DNA of 38,756 bases from Flavobacterium branchiophilum NBRC 15030 = ATCC 35035 (GTDB lineage Bacteria > Bacteroidota > Bacteroidia > Flavobacteriales > Flavobacteriaceae). Position 1 is the first letter of the stretch; each line of letters starts with the position of its first letter. The translations under genes were made by a program, and so were the position numbers. Under the pieces are notes generated by a model. The model was given only the letters and a program-made list of their open reading frames with translations, was not told the DNA's origin and made no database searches. The stretch spans positions 549 through 39,304 of the forward strand of contig NZ_MUGT01000053.1 of the NCBI RefSeq assembly GCF_002217205.1, given 5' to 3'. Below, piece after piece: positions 15,030 to 21,736 of this stretch.

Positions 15030-15172
15030 AAGAATTATTGATAACGTGCATTATTTTTTATTTCAGTATAGGGGATAAAAAAATGACTAAAGCTAGACAA
15101 TCCGTAATTTTTATAATGACTTATATAGGAGTTATGATAGGAACTTTAATTTATCAAAAATATTTGAAATGA
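15026..15172 (+). CDS. Small two-helix membrane protein
   Basis: A 48-residue frame with two hydrophobic stretches (LLITCIIFYFSI and VIFIMTYIGVMIGTLIY) separated by a short basic loop (GDKKMTKARQS). It is coupled on both sides by ATGA overlaps, which supports it as a real gene. Small phage inner-membrane proteins may act in superinfection exclusion or regulation; nothing more can be said. Confidence 0.6.
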   Translation: MKELLITCIIFYFSIGDKKMTKARQSVIFIMTYIGVMIGTLIYQKYLK

Positions 15173-15435
15173 AAACACTTAAACCTGAAATCAGATCCAT
15201 TTTAGACAAAATCAAAGGAGTAAATGCCGATGAAGATTTTGTAAAAAGTGAGGTTGAAAAACGTAATCTAAAAAAAGAAATACACCGTTCCAACTATGAA
15301 ATATCCTATGATATTTTAGGAAGATGTTTTATTTCGGCTCACTTATCTACTAAAAGTAGTACCGCCGAAATTGCTGTTATGAAATGGTTATTAACCTGCG
15401 ATTTATTAATTGATGAAAATTATATTGAAGAATGA
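15169..15435 (+). CDS. Hypothetical early phage protein
   Basis: An 88-residue soluble protein, MKTLKPEIRSILDKIKG and following, ending CDLLIDENYIEE. It has a mixed helix and strand pattern with no recognised motif. ATGA overlaps with both neighbours place it in one tightly coupled operon. Confidence 0.6.
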   Translation: MKTLKPEIRSILDKIKGVNADEDFVKSEVEKRNLKKEIHRSNYEISYDILGRCFISAHLSTKSSTAEIAVMKWLLTCDLLIDENYIEE

Positions 15436-15749
15436 AAAAAATATACATAGCAGGCAAAGTATCGGGGTTATCAATCGAAAGCGTTTTAAAAAAATTCGCA
15501 AATGCACAGGAAGAAATAGAAGATTTGGGATTTAAAGCTATCAACCCAATATCCGTGGTTAATGATTGGGCGTGTGACTGGCATACAGCAATGAAATTAT
15601 GTATAAAGGCACTAATGGACTGCGATGCTATTGTAGTTTTGAATGACTATACAACCTCTGATGGAGCAAAAATAGAATTGGAGTTATCCAAAAGATTAGG
15701 GATTACGATTTTTTATGGAGTAGAAGAATTAGCAAAATATACTATCTGA
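15432..15749 (+). CDS. DUF4406 protein, nucleoside deoxyribosyltransferase-like
   Basis: The 105-residue protein starts MKKIYIAGKVSGL, the first strand and loop of DUF4406. It continues with NPISVV, WHTAMKLCIKALMDCDAIVVLNDYTTSDGAKIELELSKRLG. This matches the compact fold of nucleoside 2-deoxyribosyltransferase-like phage proteins: the DCDAIVVL strand followed by SDGAKIEL with the glutamate that is catalytic in the transferase family. It may act on nucleotides or modified bases, but activity is unproven for the family. Confidence 0.8.
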   Translation: MKKIYIAGKVSGLSIESVLKKFANAQEEIEDLGFKAINPISVVNDWACDWHTAMKLCIKALMDCDAIVVLNDYTTSDGAKIELELSKRLGITIFYGVEELAKYTI

Positions 15750-16180
15750 TGAAGCCAATTGAAGTATTACATAAAAAGAATGCCACCAAACCCGAATTGA
15801 GATCTGCCTTAGCCGAGAGTTTAGGTGTTCAGTGGAACGAACCAAACCAAACCAAAGGAGATGAAACACCATTTAAACAATGTTTAAACTTCTTTTTAAG
15901 TGAGTATAAAATAGTCACAAAATTAGATTATGCCTTTAGTCCAAAACACGGCATTGCCTTAAAGGGCATACTTGAAAAAATAGAGAAAGTAAGCACAACT
16001 GGAGATGTAACAGCAACATTTACGTACCTAATAAAACATCTACCCACTTGGTATAAAGAAAATGCTTTTAGCCTATGTGTTATCAATAGTAAGTTCAATG
16101 AAATTATCGCAACAATAAAGACAAATAAAAAGATTAGTGATGGATACAAACAACAAATCATTACAGACATTTTCAGATAA
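15749..16180 (+). CDS. Hypothetical phage protein
   Basis: A 143-residue protein, MKPIEVLHKKNATKPELRSA and on, with no recognised domain. Its central part (PKHGIALKGILEKIEKV, then TFTYLIKHLPTWYKENAF) is helical. The start shares one base with the previous stop, and the end overlaps the next gene by 41 bp. It is probably a replication- or regulation-related phage protein, by position only. Confidence 0.55.
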   Translation: MKPIEVLHKKNATKPELRSALAESLGVQWNEPNQTKGDETPFKQCLNFFLSEYKIVTKLDYAFSPKHGIALKGILEKIEKVSTTGDVTATFTYLIKHLPTWYKENAFSLCVINSKFNEIIATIKTNKKISDGYKQQIITDIFR

Positions 16181-16718
16181 TAGCTTAACACAAGAGCAAA
16201 CTCAAGCACTAACAAACTATTTACCTGAAAACTTCATACCCAAAGTAAAAGCAATTAAAACTGTCAAACAGGCACTAGAACAACGCACAAGTTCGCTGGC
16301 AAAAATAAAGAAGAATGTAGGTACAGTTAGAACCGAGGCCCTGATAAAAGTATATTTAGTTCGCCTAAATGATTTGTTAGATTTAAAAAAACCACTTTCT
16401 GAAGAGGCAATAAATGAAATTGCCAATATCTTAACAACAGACTATTACAGCCTTACAATGACCGATATTGTTTTCGTTTTACAACAGGCCGTCAAAGGAA
16501 AGTATGGTGAAATGTTTGAGAGTTTGAATATTCCAAAGGTTATAAAATGGTTTGAGATTTATTTTAACGAGCGCTGTAATACTGCCGAACAAATGAGCCA
16601 AGATGAAAAAAACAAACACAACTCTCTTTTTGGACGAGAACGAAGTAGTGAAGCCGTAAACGAACAAAGGGAATTTTCAAAACAATACACAATCAATAAG
16701 CTAATAAACAGAAAATGA
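16140..16718 (+). CDS. DUF6633-like phage protein
   Basis: A 192-residue helical protein. The core YLVRLNDLLDLKKPLSEEAINEIA, TDYYSLTMTDIVFVLQQAVKGKYGEMFESL and KVIKWFEIYFNERC resembles a family frequent in Bacteroidota phages and mobile elements (DUF6633-type, assigned by memory), with the shape of a replication-accessory protein. The C-terminal tail is charged. An in-frame GTG lies one codon upstream; ATG at 16140 was chosen. The gene overlaps its upstream neighbour by 41 bp and the next gene by 4 bp. Confidence 0.55.
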   Translation: MDTNNKSLQTFSDNSLTQEQTQALTNYLPENFIPKVKAIKTVKQALEQRTSSLAKIKKNVGTVRTEALIKVYLVRLNDLLDLKKPLSEEAINEIANILTTDYYSLTMTDIVFVLQQAVKGKYGEMFESLNIPKVIKWFEIYFNERCNTAEQMSQDEKNKHNSLFGRERSSEAVNEQREFSKQYTINKLINRK

Positions 16719-17155
16719 TACTCCCATTTAGCACTCAATTAAACGGCAAGCCTACATACTTTGTTGAGAAAATTCAAAAAGGATTAATAATGAATGATTT
16801 AATGAGAGAGTTTGATGCCAAGCTTTCTCACAAAGAATTTTCATTCGATGCGTTTAGGGATAAACTCATTAAAATTCACACCATCCGTGAAGACAAAAAC
16901 GACCGATGGAAAGTTGGAAACAAAATTGATTTTTTTATTAATGCCCGTCAAAAAAATATGTTTCGATTTGCCCCAGTTCTACCAGTGGTTAATACTCAAA
17001 AAATAGAGATTTATCATAGTGGAGGAGCAATTAACACTAAAACGATATATGTAGATGATGAATGTTATGTAGCCAATTATGACGAAAAATATAACTCTTC
17101 AAAACAAAGACAACAGTTAAACGGTAAATTGGAAATGATTGAAATAAAAGAATAG
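16715..17155 (+). CDS. ASCH/PUA-like phage protein
   Basis: A 146-residue protein starting MILPFSTQLNGKPTYFVEKI. The segments KIHTIREDKNDRWKVGNKIDFFI and NTQKIEIYHSG fit the ASCH-like pattern (K-x-HTIR-x-D-x-x-x-RW-x-x-G-x-x-I), a small RNA-binding beta-barrel related to PUA domains. Such proteins are common in Bacteroidota phages. It may bind RNA or modified nucleotides. The family call is from motif memory. Confidence 0.6.
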   Translation: MILPFSTQLNGKPTYFVEKIQKGLIMNDLMREFDAKLSHKEFSFDAFRDKLIKIHTIREDKNDRWKVGNKIDFFINARQKNMFRFAPVLPVVNTQKIEIYHSGGAINTKTIYVDDECYVANYDEKYNSSKQRQQLNGKLEMIEIKE

Positions 17156-17156
17156 T

Positions 17157-17231
17157 ATGTTCAAATATTGCAAAAAATGTTTAAAAATGTGTTTATTCAA
17201 AAAAGGAAAATGCACAATTTGTAAAAGGTAA
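17157..17231 (+). CDS. 24-residue zinc-knuckle microprotein
   Basis: A tiny frame with CKKC near the N-terminus and CTIC near the end (C5, C8, C19, C22, plus C12), i.e. CxxC-x10-CxxC, the spacing of a minimal zinc ribbon. It begins one base after the previous stop and its stop lies in the terminator stem, consistent with the last gene of an operon. The regular cysteine spacing is the main support. Confidence 0.45.
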   Translation: MFKYCKKCLKMCLFKKGKCTICKR

Positions 17232-17257
17232 CCGCTCCAAGTGAGCGGTTTTTTTTT
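17230..17257 (+). terminator. Terminator of the early/middle operon
   Basis: AACCGCTC (17230-17237) pairs with GAGCGGTT (17243-17250) around CAAGT, followed by a run of T to 17257. It ends the long rightward operon. Confidence 0.9.
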
Positions 17258-17272
17258 GTGGTAAAAATCGAC

Positions 17273-17303
17273 TTGCACGGAATTATTTAAAGCAATAATT
17301 TTG
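17273..17303 (+). promoter_or_regulatory. Promoter of the 17308 gene, possibly giving leaderless mRNA
   Basis: TTG (17273-17275), a 20-nt spacer and TAATTTTG (17296-17303) match the Bacteroidota consensus. The ATG at 17308 lies only 5 nt past the -7 box, so transcription should begin at or near the start codon. Confidence 0.75.
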
Positions 17304-17307
17304 CACT

Positions 17308-17538
17308 ATGGCAAATCGTAGAACTCAAGGGCAACAGCGTAACAAACTCCTACGCTACCGTGCTATATTAGAAACGTACTTACAGCATAAAACGGAAGAT
17401 ATTCCGTTTGCAGTTGTTTGGCGTAAATATGTGTACCCAGTTCACTTTATTAGCATTGGTACTTTACGCAATATTATAGACACACCTATCAACAAACAAC
17501 TAAAAGAAATTGACAATCAAACCTCTTTATTCGATTAG
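17308..17538 (+). CDS. Small basic phage protein, possible HTH, separately promoted
   Basis: A 76-residue protein: a basic start (MANRRTQGQQRNKLLRYRAI) and then VVWRKYVYPVHFISIGTLRNIIDT, whose second part resembles a recognition helix after a turn (ISIGTLRNII). It sits alone between the early-operon terminator and the convergent late genes, where Mu keeps its late activators Mor and C. No sequence likeness to Mor or C is claimed. The promoter is adjacent, perhaps without a leader. Confidence 0.6.
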   Translation: MANRRTQGQQRNKLLRYRAILETYLQHKTEDIPFAVVWRKYVYPVHFISIGTLRNIIDTPINKQLKEIDNQTSLFD

Positions 17539-17546
17539 TTAATTAT

Positions 17547-17597
17547 TCCCCCTTTGGGGGTTTGCTTTGCCAGTTCGCTTTCGCTCGGGTGGGGGCT
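17547..17597. repeat. C/G-rich palindromic element, copy 2, in a convergent gap
   Basis: TTCCCCCTTTGGGGG (17547-17561) is the core of the palindromic element family. A tail with GCTTTCGCTCGGG and GGGGGC follows, able to pair with the C-rich arm. It fills the gap between two convergent genes and may act as a bidirectional terminator. Confidence 0.6.
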
Positions 17598-18044
17598 TTA
17601 AACATTTGTTGCTTCGAAATAATAGGTTATAAAATATTCTTGTACACCATCGTCCCGAACGCTTCTTTTTAAATCGTTGCGTATCATTCTACTACAATTT
17701 ACATCGGGAGCAAACCCATGTATTTTTTCATGTATTTTTTGTGCCAAATCCCAAATAAACCACGCTTGGTTTTTTTGGGTTTGTGGCGCTTGCAGGCTGG
17801 TATTGGTTAGCTTTAAGTTTGCCAATGTTAGTTTTACAGTTGCCTTACCCAATTGCCTGTTTTGTGGCACAGCGTTTCTATCAACTCCCAAATTAGAATA
17901 ATTTACATCACTAATATCAATCAAACAACACGGCCATTTAACGGGCGGTTGGTACATGTTTAATTGTCCCCAGTCTTCGTCAATATATTTTAGTTCGGTT
18001 ACTCCCGATAGCCTGTTTTGGATATTTTGAACAACTTGTTTCAT
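17598..18044 (-). CDS. Mu gp37-like tail/neck protein
   Basis: A 148-residue protein, MKQVVQNIQNRLSGVTELKY, with PVKWPCCLIDISD, KATVKLTLANLK and FITYYFEATNV. This is the strand pattern of phage tail-terminator or gp37-like proteins that sit after the gpG gene. Its start overlaps the gpG-like gene by 4 bp. It is the last gene of the minus-strand packaging and head operon. Assignment is by context and general shape. Confidence 0.55.
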   Translation of the reverse strand: MKQVVQNIQNRLSGVTELKYIDEDWGQLNMYQPPVKWPCCLIDISDVNYSNLGVDRNAVPQNRQLGKATVKLTLANLKLTNTSLQAPQTQKNQAWFIWDLAQKIHEKIHGFAPDVNCSRMIRNDLKRSVRDDGVQEYFITYYFEATNV

Positions 18045-18517
18045 GATTTAAGGTTTTTTTTAAAATCGTTAATTAATTTTTTTGCGTTTCGGTTTACAAT
18101 AACTTCTATTGCGGCTCTCAACTGTGGATGGTCGCCAATGAATTGCCGTTGAGGCATTTTTATATTTACGCTCCTGGTAAAGGCTTTTACTTTTTGCTCT
18201 TTACCTTTTACGGTTCTACTGAATGGTCGCACGTTTTGCGTTGCTTTAATTGTGCCGCCCTCGTTATGTATTTTGGCATAGGGTACATCAAAATTCCAAA
18301 CAATTGAATTGCCGTTTCTTTTTGGTGTTTTTACGCCACGGCGTAATCTTCCACTACCTTTACCTATCAATATGCCACGCCCTGGATCAGAACCATTTTT
18401 TCGGGCTGCCCATTTTGTGCCAAAAAAGCCTTGTTTTTCAAAATTTCTATCAAACAACTCCGTGGCTTTTATTTCTATGTCTTTTAATGTTTTATCTGTA
18501 AATTGTTGAAAATTCAT
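18041..18517 (-). CDS. Phage virion morphogenesis protein (Mu gpG-like)
   Basis: The 158-residue protein follows the gpG pattern: KWAARKNGSDPGRGILIGKGSGRLRR, VPYAKIHNEGG, NVRPFSRTVKG and MPQRQFIGDHPQL near the C-terminus. In Mu, G is involved in tail and head completion. It is encoded between the gpF-like and gp37-like genes, the usual order. The upstream gap of 98 bp holds a plus-strand promoter and candidate small RNA. Confidence 0.85.
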   Translation of the reverse strand: MNFQQFTDKTLKDIEIKATELFDRNFEKQGFFGTKWAARKNGSDPGRGILIGKGSGRLRRGVKTPKRNGNSIVWNFDVPYAKIHNEGGTIKATQNVRPFSRTVKGKEQKVKAFTRSVNIKMPQRQFIGDHPQLRAAIEVIVNRNAKKLINDFKKNLKS

Positions 18518-18521
18518 AAAA

Positions 18522-18554
18522 TTTGTATTTTATATAAATTTGTTTGTATATTTG
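18522..18554 (+). promoter_or_regulatory. Promoter of candidate small RNA
   Basis: TTTG (18522-18525), a 21-nt spacer and TATATTTG (18547-18554) form a strong Bacteroidota promoter. It points against the surrounding minus-strand genes. The 15-mer at 18545-18559 equals that of the early promoter at 7481-7495. Confidence 0.7.
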
Positions 18555-18558
18555 CAAC

Positions 18559-18633
18559 GGTAGTTTGTCATTGATGGCATTCTACCCCCAGAGGTTTAAA
18601 ATAGCGTAAGTTATTTTAAACCTTCTTTTTTTT
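18559..18633 (+). ncRNA. Candidate phage small RNA (two hairpins)
   Basis: A predicted RNA of about 75 nt starts at the expected distance from the -7 box. Hairpin 1: GGTAG (18559-18563), UU, UGUCA, loop UUGA, UGGCA, UU, CTACC (18582-18586), a symmetrical stem. Hairpin 2: AGGTTTAAAATA (18592-18603) with TATTTTAAACCT (18612-18623), then a T-rich tract to 18633, a textbook terminator. Only a short 11-codon frame is inside. The 3' part is antisense to the last codons of the gpF-like gene, which ends at 18616. No known family is recognised. Confidence 0.65.
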
Positions 18634-19899
18634 GAACCTTGCAGTATTATAAGATTTTATAATATTGTTGGGATAAATAACAGTTATTGTATTAATATTT
18701 TTTGCCCTATTTTGATTAAATGTATTTAAAACCGCTCCATACATTTTTCTATAACTATCAGGCTTTTTAGTTAAATGAATTACAACTTCTTTTACCCCTT
18801 GCTTATTTGCCTCTTTTAAGGCACTCTGCACAATATTTTTTCCATTAGTGGTTTCAGATACTTTAACATCAACTAACTGTTTTGTTTTTAAATTCAACGC
18901 ATCAGGGTTTTTATTACCATCTTCAATAACAGGTAACATTCTATAATGTCCGCCATTATTTGCTAATAGTTTTAAAACCTTTTCATTTTTAACTGCTTCT
19001 TGAGGGTTTTGTTTCCCCGTTGTGAATTTTTCAAAAACGCCATTGTTTTTTATTCCAGTTTGTTTTTTAAATTCAACATTTTTATATTTATCCTTTTTGT
19101 TTGAATCCGCTAAAACTTCCTTTACTTTATTTGCACCCGCTACTTTATTATAAGGATGACTGGGCGGAAATAGTACTTTATCCTTTCCTGGATTAAATCT
19201 GAAAATTTCAAGTTTGTTTTTGCCGTCTTTACCTAGTTGAGTAGTGGCTAAATTTCCTTTTTCAATCGCTTTTTTGCTATCACTTACTTTGTAATCTTCG
19301 GGCAAAACTTCGACTACTGTACAGCGGCATCGCCAACCATTTGGAGGCATAAAGCTATCCCAAAACGGATCCGATTTTGGCAGGGTTGTATCTCTCAAAA
19401 CATCATGACTATCACGCACACGCTCATCACCTGCAGTACGATATTGCAAATTATAATCTTCGCTAAAGTCCGCCCATTTATTTGCAATTTGAGACGATGC
19501 CACAGCAAACTGGTATTCAGCTTCTAAATATTGCCTATTATAGGATTCATTAATTTTTTTAACGTCCTTATAAAACTCTGAAAATGGTTTTATTTTATTT
19601 TCAGCGTTCAACAATAATCGTGAAGCTTCAAAAAGTTGGGCGTGGGTTTTCAGTCCCGAAAATAAAAAAACATCATTTTGCAAATTTTCTAACAAAGTAC
19701 CATCAACCACATTGTCCACAATAACTTTGTCAAAAATGGCATTGGTTTCATTGATTAAATTTTGATATTCCAAAGTGTTTTTTAAGTCCTTCGGGTTATA
19801 CTTTCCGTTTTCGTGCAACTTTTTAAATGCCTTTTCGGCAATGTTTAAAAGGTTTTTAAATCCTTTTGGTAGAGACAGGTTTAAACCTGTCTTTACCAT
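18616..19899 (-). CDS. gpF-like head morphogenesis protein fused to a candidate toxin nuclease
   Basis: The 427-residue protein has a gpF/SPP1 gp7-type domain (about 85-250) with QYRTAGDERVRDSHDVLRD and NGWRCRCTVVEVLPEDY. The extension after about 290 has NNGGHYRMLPVIEDG, NPDALNLKTKQLVDVKVSE, a Gln/Ala-rich helix and VKEVVIHL. This pattern, PD-x10-DVK, resembles CdiA-CT type tRNase toxin domains. Mu-like phages are known to carry nuclease extensions on this protein. The start codon lies in a palindromic element (19868-19897). The gene follows the portal gene on the minus strand. Confidence 0.82.
   Translation of the reverse strand: MVKTGLNLSLPKGFKNLLNIAEKAFKKLHENGKYNPKDLKNTLEYQNLINETNAIFDKVIVDNVVDGTLLENLQNDVFLFSGLKTHAQLFEASRLLLNAENKIKPFSEFYKDVKKINESYNRQYLEAEYQFAVASSQIANKWADFSEDYNLQYRTAGDERVRDSHDVLRDTTLPKSDPFWDSFMPPNGWRCRCTVVEVLPEDYKVSDSKKAIEKGNLATTQLGKDGKNKLEIFRFNPGKDKVLFPPSHPYNKVAGANKVKEVLADSNKKDKYKNVEFKKQTGIKNNGVFEKFTTGKQNPQEAVKNEKVLKLLANNGGHYRMLPVIEDGNKNPDALNLKTKQLVDVKVSETTNGKNIVQSALKEANKQGVKEVVIHLTKKPDSYRKMYGAVLNTFNQNRAKNINTITVIYPNNIIKSYNTARFKKKKV
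19868..19897. repeat. 30-bp palindrome at the start of the gpF-like gene
   Basis: GGTAGAGACAGGTTT and AAACCTGTCTTTACC are complementary except for a single mismatch. Read on the minus strand it supplies codons 2 to about 10 (VKTGLNLSL), so the present N-terminus comes from the element. Related palindromes with TTTAAA centres occur at 20640. Confidence 0.75.
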
Positions 19900-19963
19900 T
19901 TTACAATCAACACAATTGCAATCATAAATAAAATTTAATCTATTGTGTAATGCACCAAAGTAC

Positions 19964-19997
19964 AGCCCCCCAACCCCCGAAGGGAGAGCAGGGAGGC
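19964..19997. repeat. C/G-rich palindromic element, copy 3
   Basis: GCCCCCCAACCCCCGAAGGG followed by AGAGCAGGGAGGC, in the gap between the portal and gpF-like genes. It is of the same family as the copies at 24384 and 20030. Confidence 0.7.
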
Positions 19998-21254
19998 TTA
20001 AACGAAAAAATCGTCATCAAAGTTCAGCGTTCCCCCTTTGGGGGCTAGGGGGCTCTTTTCTACAACTTCAACCCCAAACTTTTTAAGAATATAATCGGGT
20101 GCTATCGAGTAACTTCCAGTACCCAAAAAGCCAATGGCACGCTCATATAATTGTTGTGTATCTTCTTGCGGGTCAAATTCAAAATTTAATTCTCCTGTAA
20201 GAAATCCAATATTTATAAGCGCAGGTATAATGGTATCGTTCCAATATTGCTCCACCTGTTCCATATCCGATTGTACTAACTGCCAAAGCATGTCCTGTGA
20301 GCTTTGTTCTTTGCCCTTGCTTCCGTTTTTAGTATCTTGGCCTATAACCGCACCCGAAATTAACATCGAAATTTCATTATTACAAAGCCCTATTAAATTA
20401 TTGTAAACATCGCCATTAGTTGACACACCTTTTGCCCACTCAAAATTTTCTGTGCTATCAATAATAAACCAAGCGGCACTCCCCATGTCTCGCATCATTT
20501 GTTCGCCACGGCGTAGCATGGTTCCGTCCTGTGTATTGGTTTTCAAAACACGTGGCGGAATGCCGTATATTTCGCAAAGTTCACTCCAACAGGATTGTGC
20601 AAAACGTTTGAATAAAACGTGGCTCACGGCTTTGTTTAACAATGGGTTTAAACCCATTGCTCCATCATTGTTGTAAAACTCTAAAATCCAAGTTCCGAAT
20701 TCGGGCATTTCACGGTAAGCCGTTGTTTTGTCTTGCGTGTAATCTTTATAAAACAATCCTTTTTGAGGCACAACATTGGTTCTTGGTAAAGTAGTAATAA
20801 CAGGTACTAATTCATTACCCACCCCAGCCCTCCCCGAAGGAGAGGGAGTAAGAGTAAGTTCAACCAACGAATAACCATAATACAAACTATCTAAAATGGC
20901 CATGGTTAATTGTCGAAATACAGGGCTGTTTTTTAGTTTAGTTGTTTGCTCCTCATCAGCCTCACCGTTTGGTTTTTTAAGCGAAAAACTCGATGTGAAT
21001 AATTGTTGTTTGCGGTTCTGAATCTGTGAAGTCAAAAGGGCATCATTGCTTATCTCGTCAAAAAGCATTTGCAATTTGTAATTTTTTGGGTCTTCACTTT
21101 GTGCCATTCTCAGTGCCGTGTTCCAACTTTGAATGTCTTGTCTTGTTCTGCTTACTGCTTTGCTATCATAAGGCAAAAAACGTTTTTGCACATTATTGGT
21201 TTGTGTTTTTGCAAGTGTAATTTTATTAAAAAAATTTATAATTTCCTTTTTCAT
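19998..21254 (-). CDS. Portal protein (DUF935, Mu gp29-like)
   Basis: The 418-residue protein matches DUF935 portals: QSWNTALRMAQSEDPKNYKLQ, ALLTSQIQNRKQQLF, LDSLYYGYSLVEL, LNKAVSHVLFKRFAQSCWSELCEIYGIPPR and the ADP-like motif GQDTKNGSKGKEQSS. Portals form the dodecameric DNA entry ring. Three palindromic elements lie inside the gene in frame: one gives LTPSPSGRAGVG (20818-20850), one GAMGLNPLL (20640-20659), and one SPLAPKGG at the C-terminal end (20030-20054). They appear tolerated as loop insertions. The gene is on the minus strand after the gp36-like gene. Confidence 0.9.
   Translation of the reverse strand: MKKEIINFFNKITLAKTQTNNVQKRFLPYDSKAVSRTRQDIQSWNTALRMAQSEDPKNYKLQMLFDEISNDALLTSQIQNRKQQLFTSSFSLKKPNGEADEEQTTKLKNSPVFRQLTMAILDSLYYGYSLVELTLTPSPSGRAGVGNELVPVITTLPRTNVVPQKGLFYKDYTQDKTTAYREMPEFGTWILEFYNNDGAMGLNPLLNKAVSHVLFKRFAQSCWSELCEIYGIPPRVLKTNTQDGTMLRRGEQMMRDMGSAAWFIIDSTENFEWAKGVSTNGDVYNNLIGLCNNEISMLISGAVIGQDTKNGSKGKEQSSQDMLWQLVQSDMEQVEQYWNDTIIPALINIGFLTGELNFEFDPQEDTQQLYERAIGFLGTGSYSIAPDYILKKFGVEVVEKSPLAPKGGTLNFDDDFFV
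20030..20054. repeat. C/G-rich palindromic element, copy 4, inside the portal gene
   Basis: TTCCCCCTTTGGGGGCTAGGGGGCT, read on the minus strand, adds SPLAPKGG close to the portal C-terminus without breaking the frame. Confidence 0.75.
20640..20659. repeat. 20-bp perfect palindrome inside the portal gene
   Basis: CAATGGGTTT/AAACCCATTG is perfectly symmetrical and encodes part of GAMGLNPLL, ahead of the conserved LNKAVSHVLFKRF segment. It resembles the 19868 palindrome in having a TTTAAA centre. Confidence 0.75.
20818..20850. repeat. C/G-rich palindromic element, copy 5, inside the portal gene
   Basis: CCCACCCCAGCCCTCCCC followed by GAAGGAGAGGGAG. Read on the minus strand it encodes LTPSPSGRAGVG in the middle of the portal. 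The sequence is close to copy 1 at 14268. Confidence 0.75.
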
Positions 21255-21263
21255 AATAGTCTT

Positions 21264-21719
21264 TTATTCGTGATTAAATTTTGTACGGCTACCAAAACGG
21301 AAAAGTTCTTTTTGAGTTGCTGGGTCGGTGTTACTATCTACCAAAACAGGGAGATTAAGAGTAACCGTTCCTTTTGATATTCTATTGAGATAATCAATTG
21401 CCCGGTCGTAGCGTTCTTTGATATGCTCGTAGATTATATCGGGATTAGACAATTGACAAGCATACCATACGGCAACTGTTTTAACGTGTTGCATTATGAG
21501 TGCATTTCTGTTTTCGCCCTGTGCCGAAAAAATCAAATCCACATCATAACGAGGTCGTCCGTCCTGCCATTGTTTTAAATTGTTTGAAGTCAAATAACTT
21601 CTTACTTCTTGCTCAGCTGTGGCAATCGCAGTTAATGCAATATCATTGTTTTGCTCTGTAATTTGAGTTAATTGATAGTCATAAATGACTGAATTAAGTT
21701 CTTGAACGGTAATAAACAT
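21264..21719 (-). CDS. gp36-like protein (DUF1320)
   Basis: The 151-residue protein starts MFITVQELNSVIYDYQLTQI, has IATAEQEVRSYLTSNN, an H-x-K-x-x-A-V-W-Y-A-C-Q-L segment, and YERAIDYL-type spacing (RYDRAIDYLNRISKG). This matches DUF1320, the Mu gp36 family at the head-tail junction. In this phage the gene is placed between the terminase and portal genes rather than after the capsid gene, and is co-oriented with the packaging operon. Confidence 0.8.
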   Translation of the reverse strand: MFITVQELNSVIYDYQLTQITEQNNDIALTAIATAEQEVRSYLTSNNLKQWQDGRPRYDVDLIFSAQGENRNALIMQHVKTVAVWYACQLSNPDIIYEHIKERYDRAIDYLNRISKGTVTLNLPVLVDSNTDPATQKELFRFGSRTKFNHE

Positions 21720-21736
21720 AATTATTTATTTAAGGG

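Noticed and set aside
15026..16718. A Mor/C-type late activator
   Set aside because: None of the proteins shows a recognisable Mor/C sequence; only position can be used.
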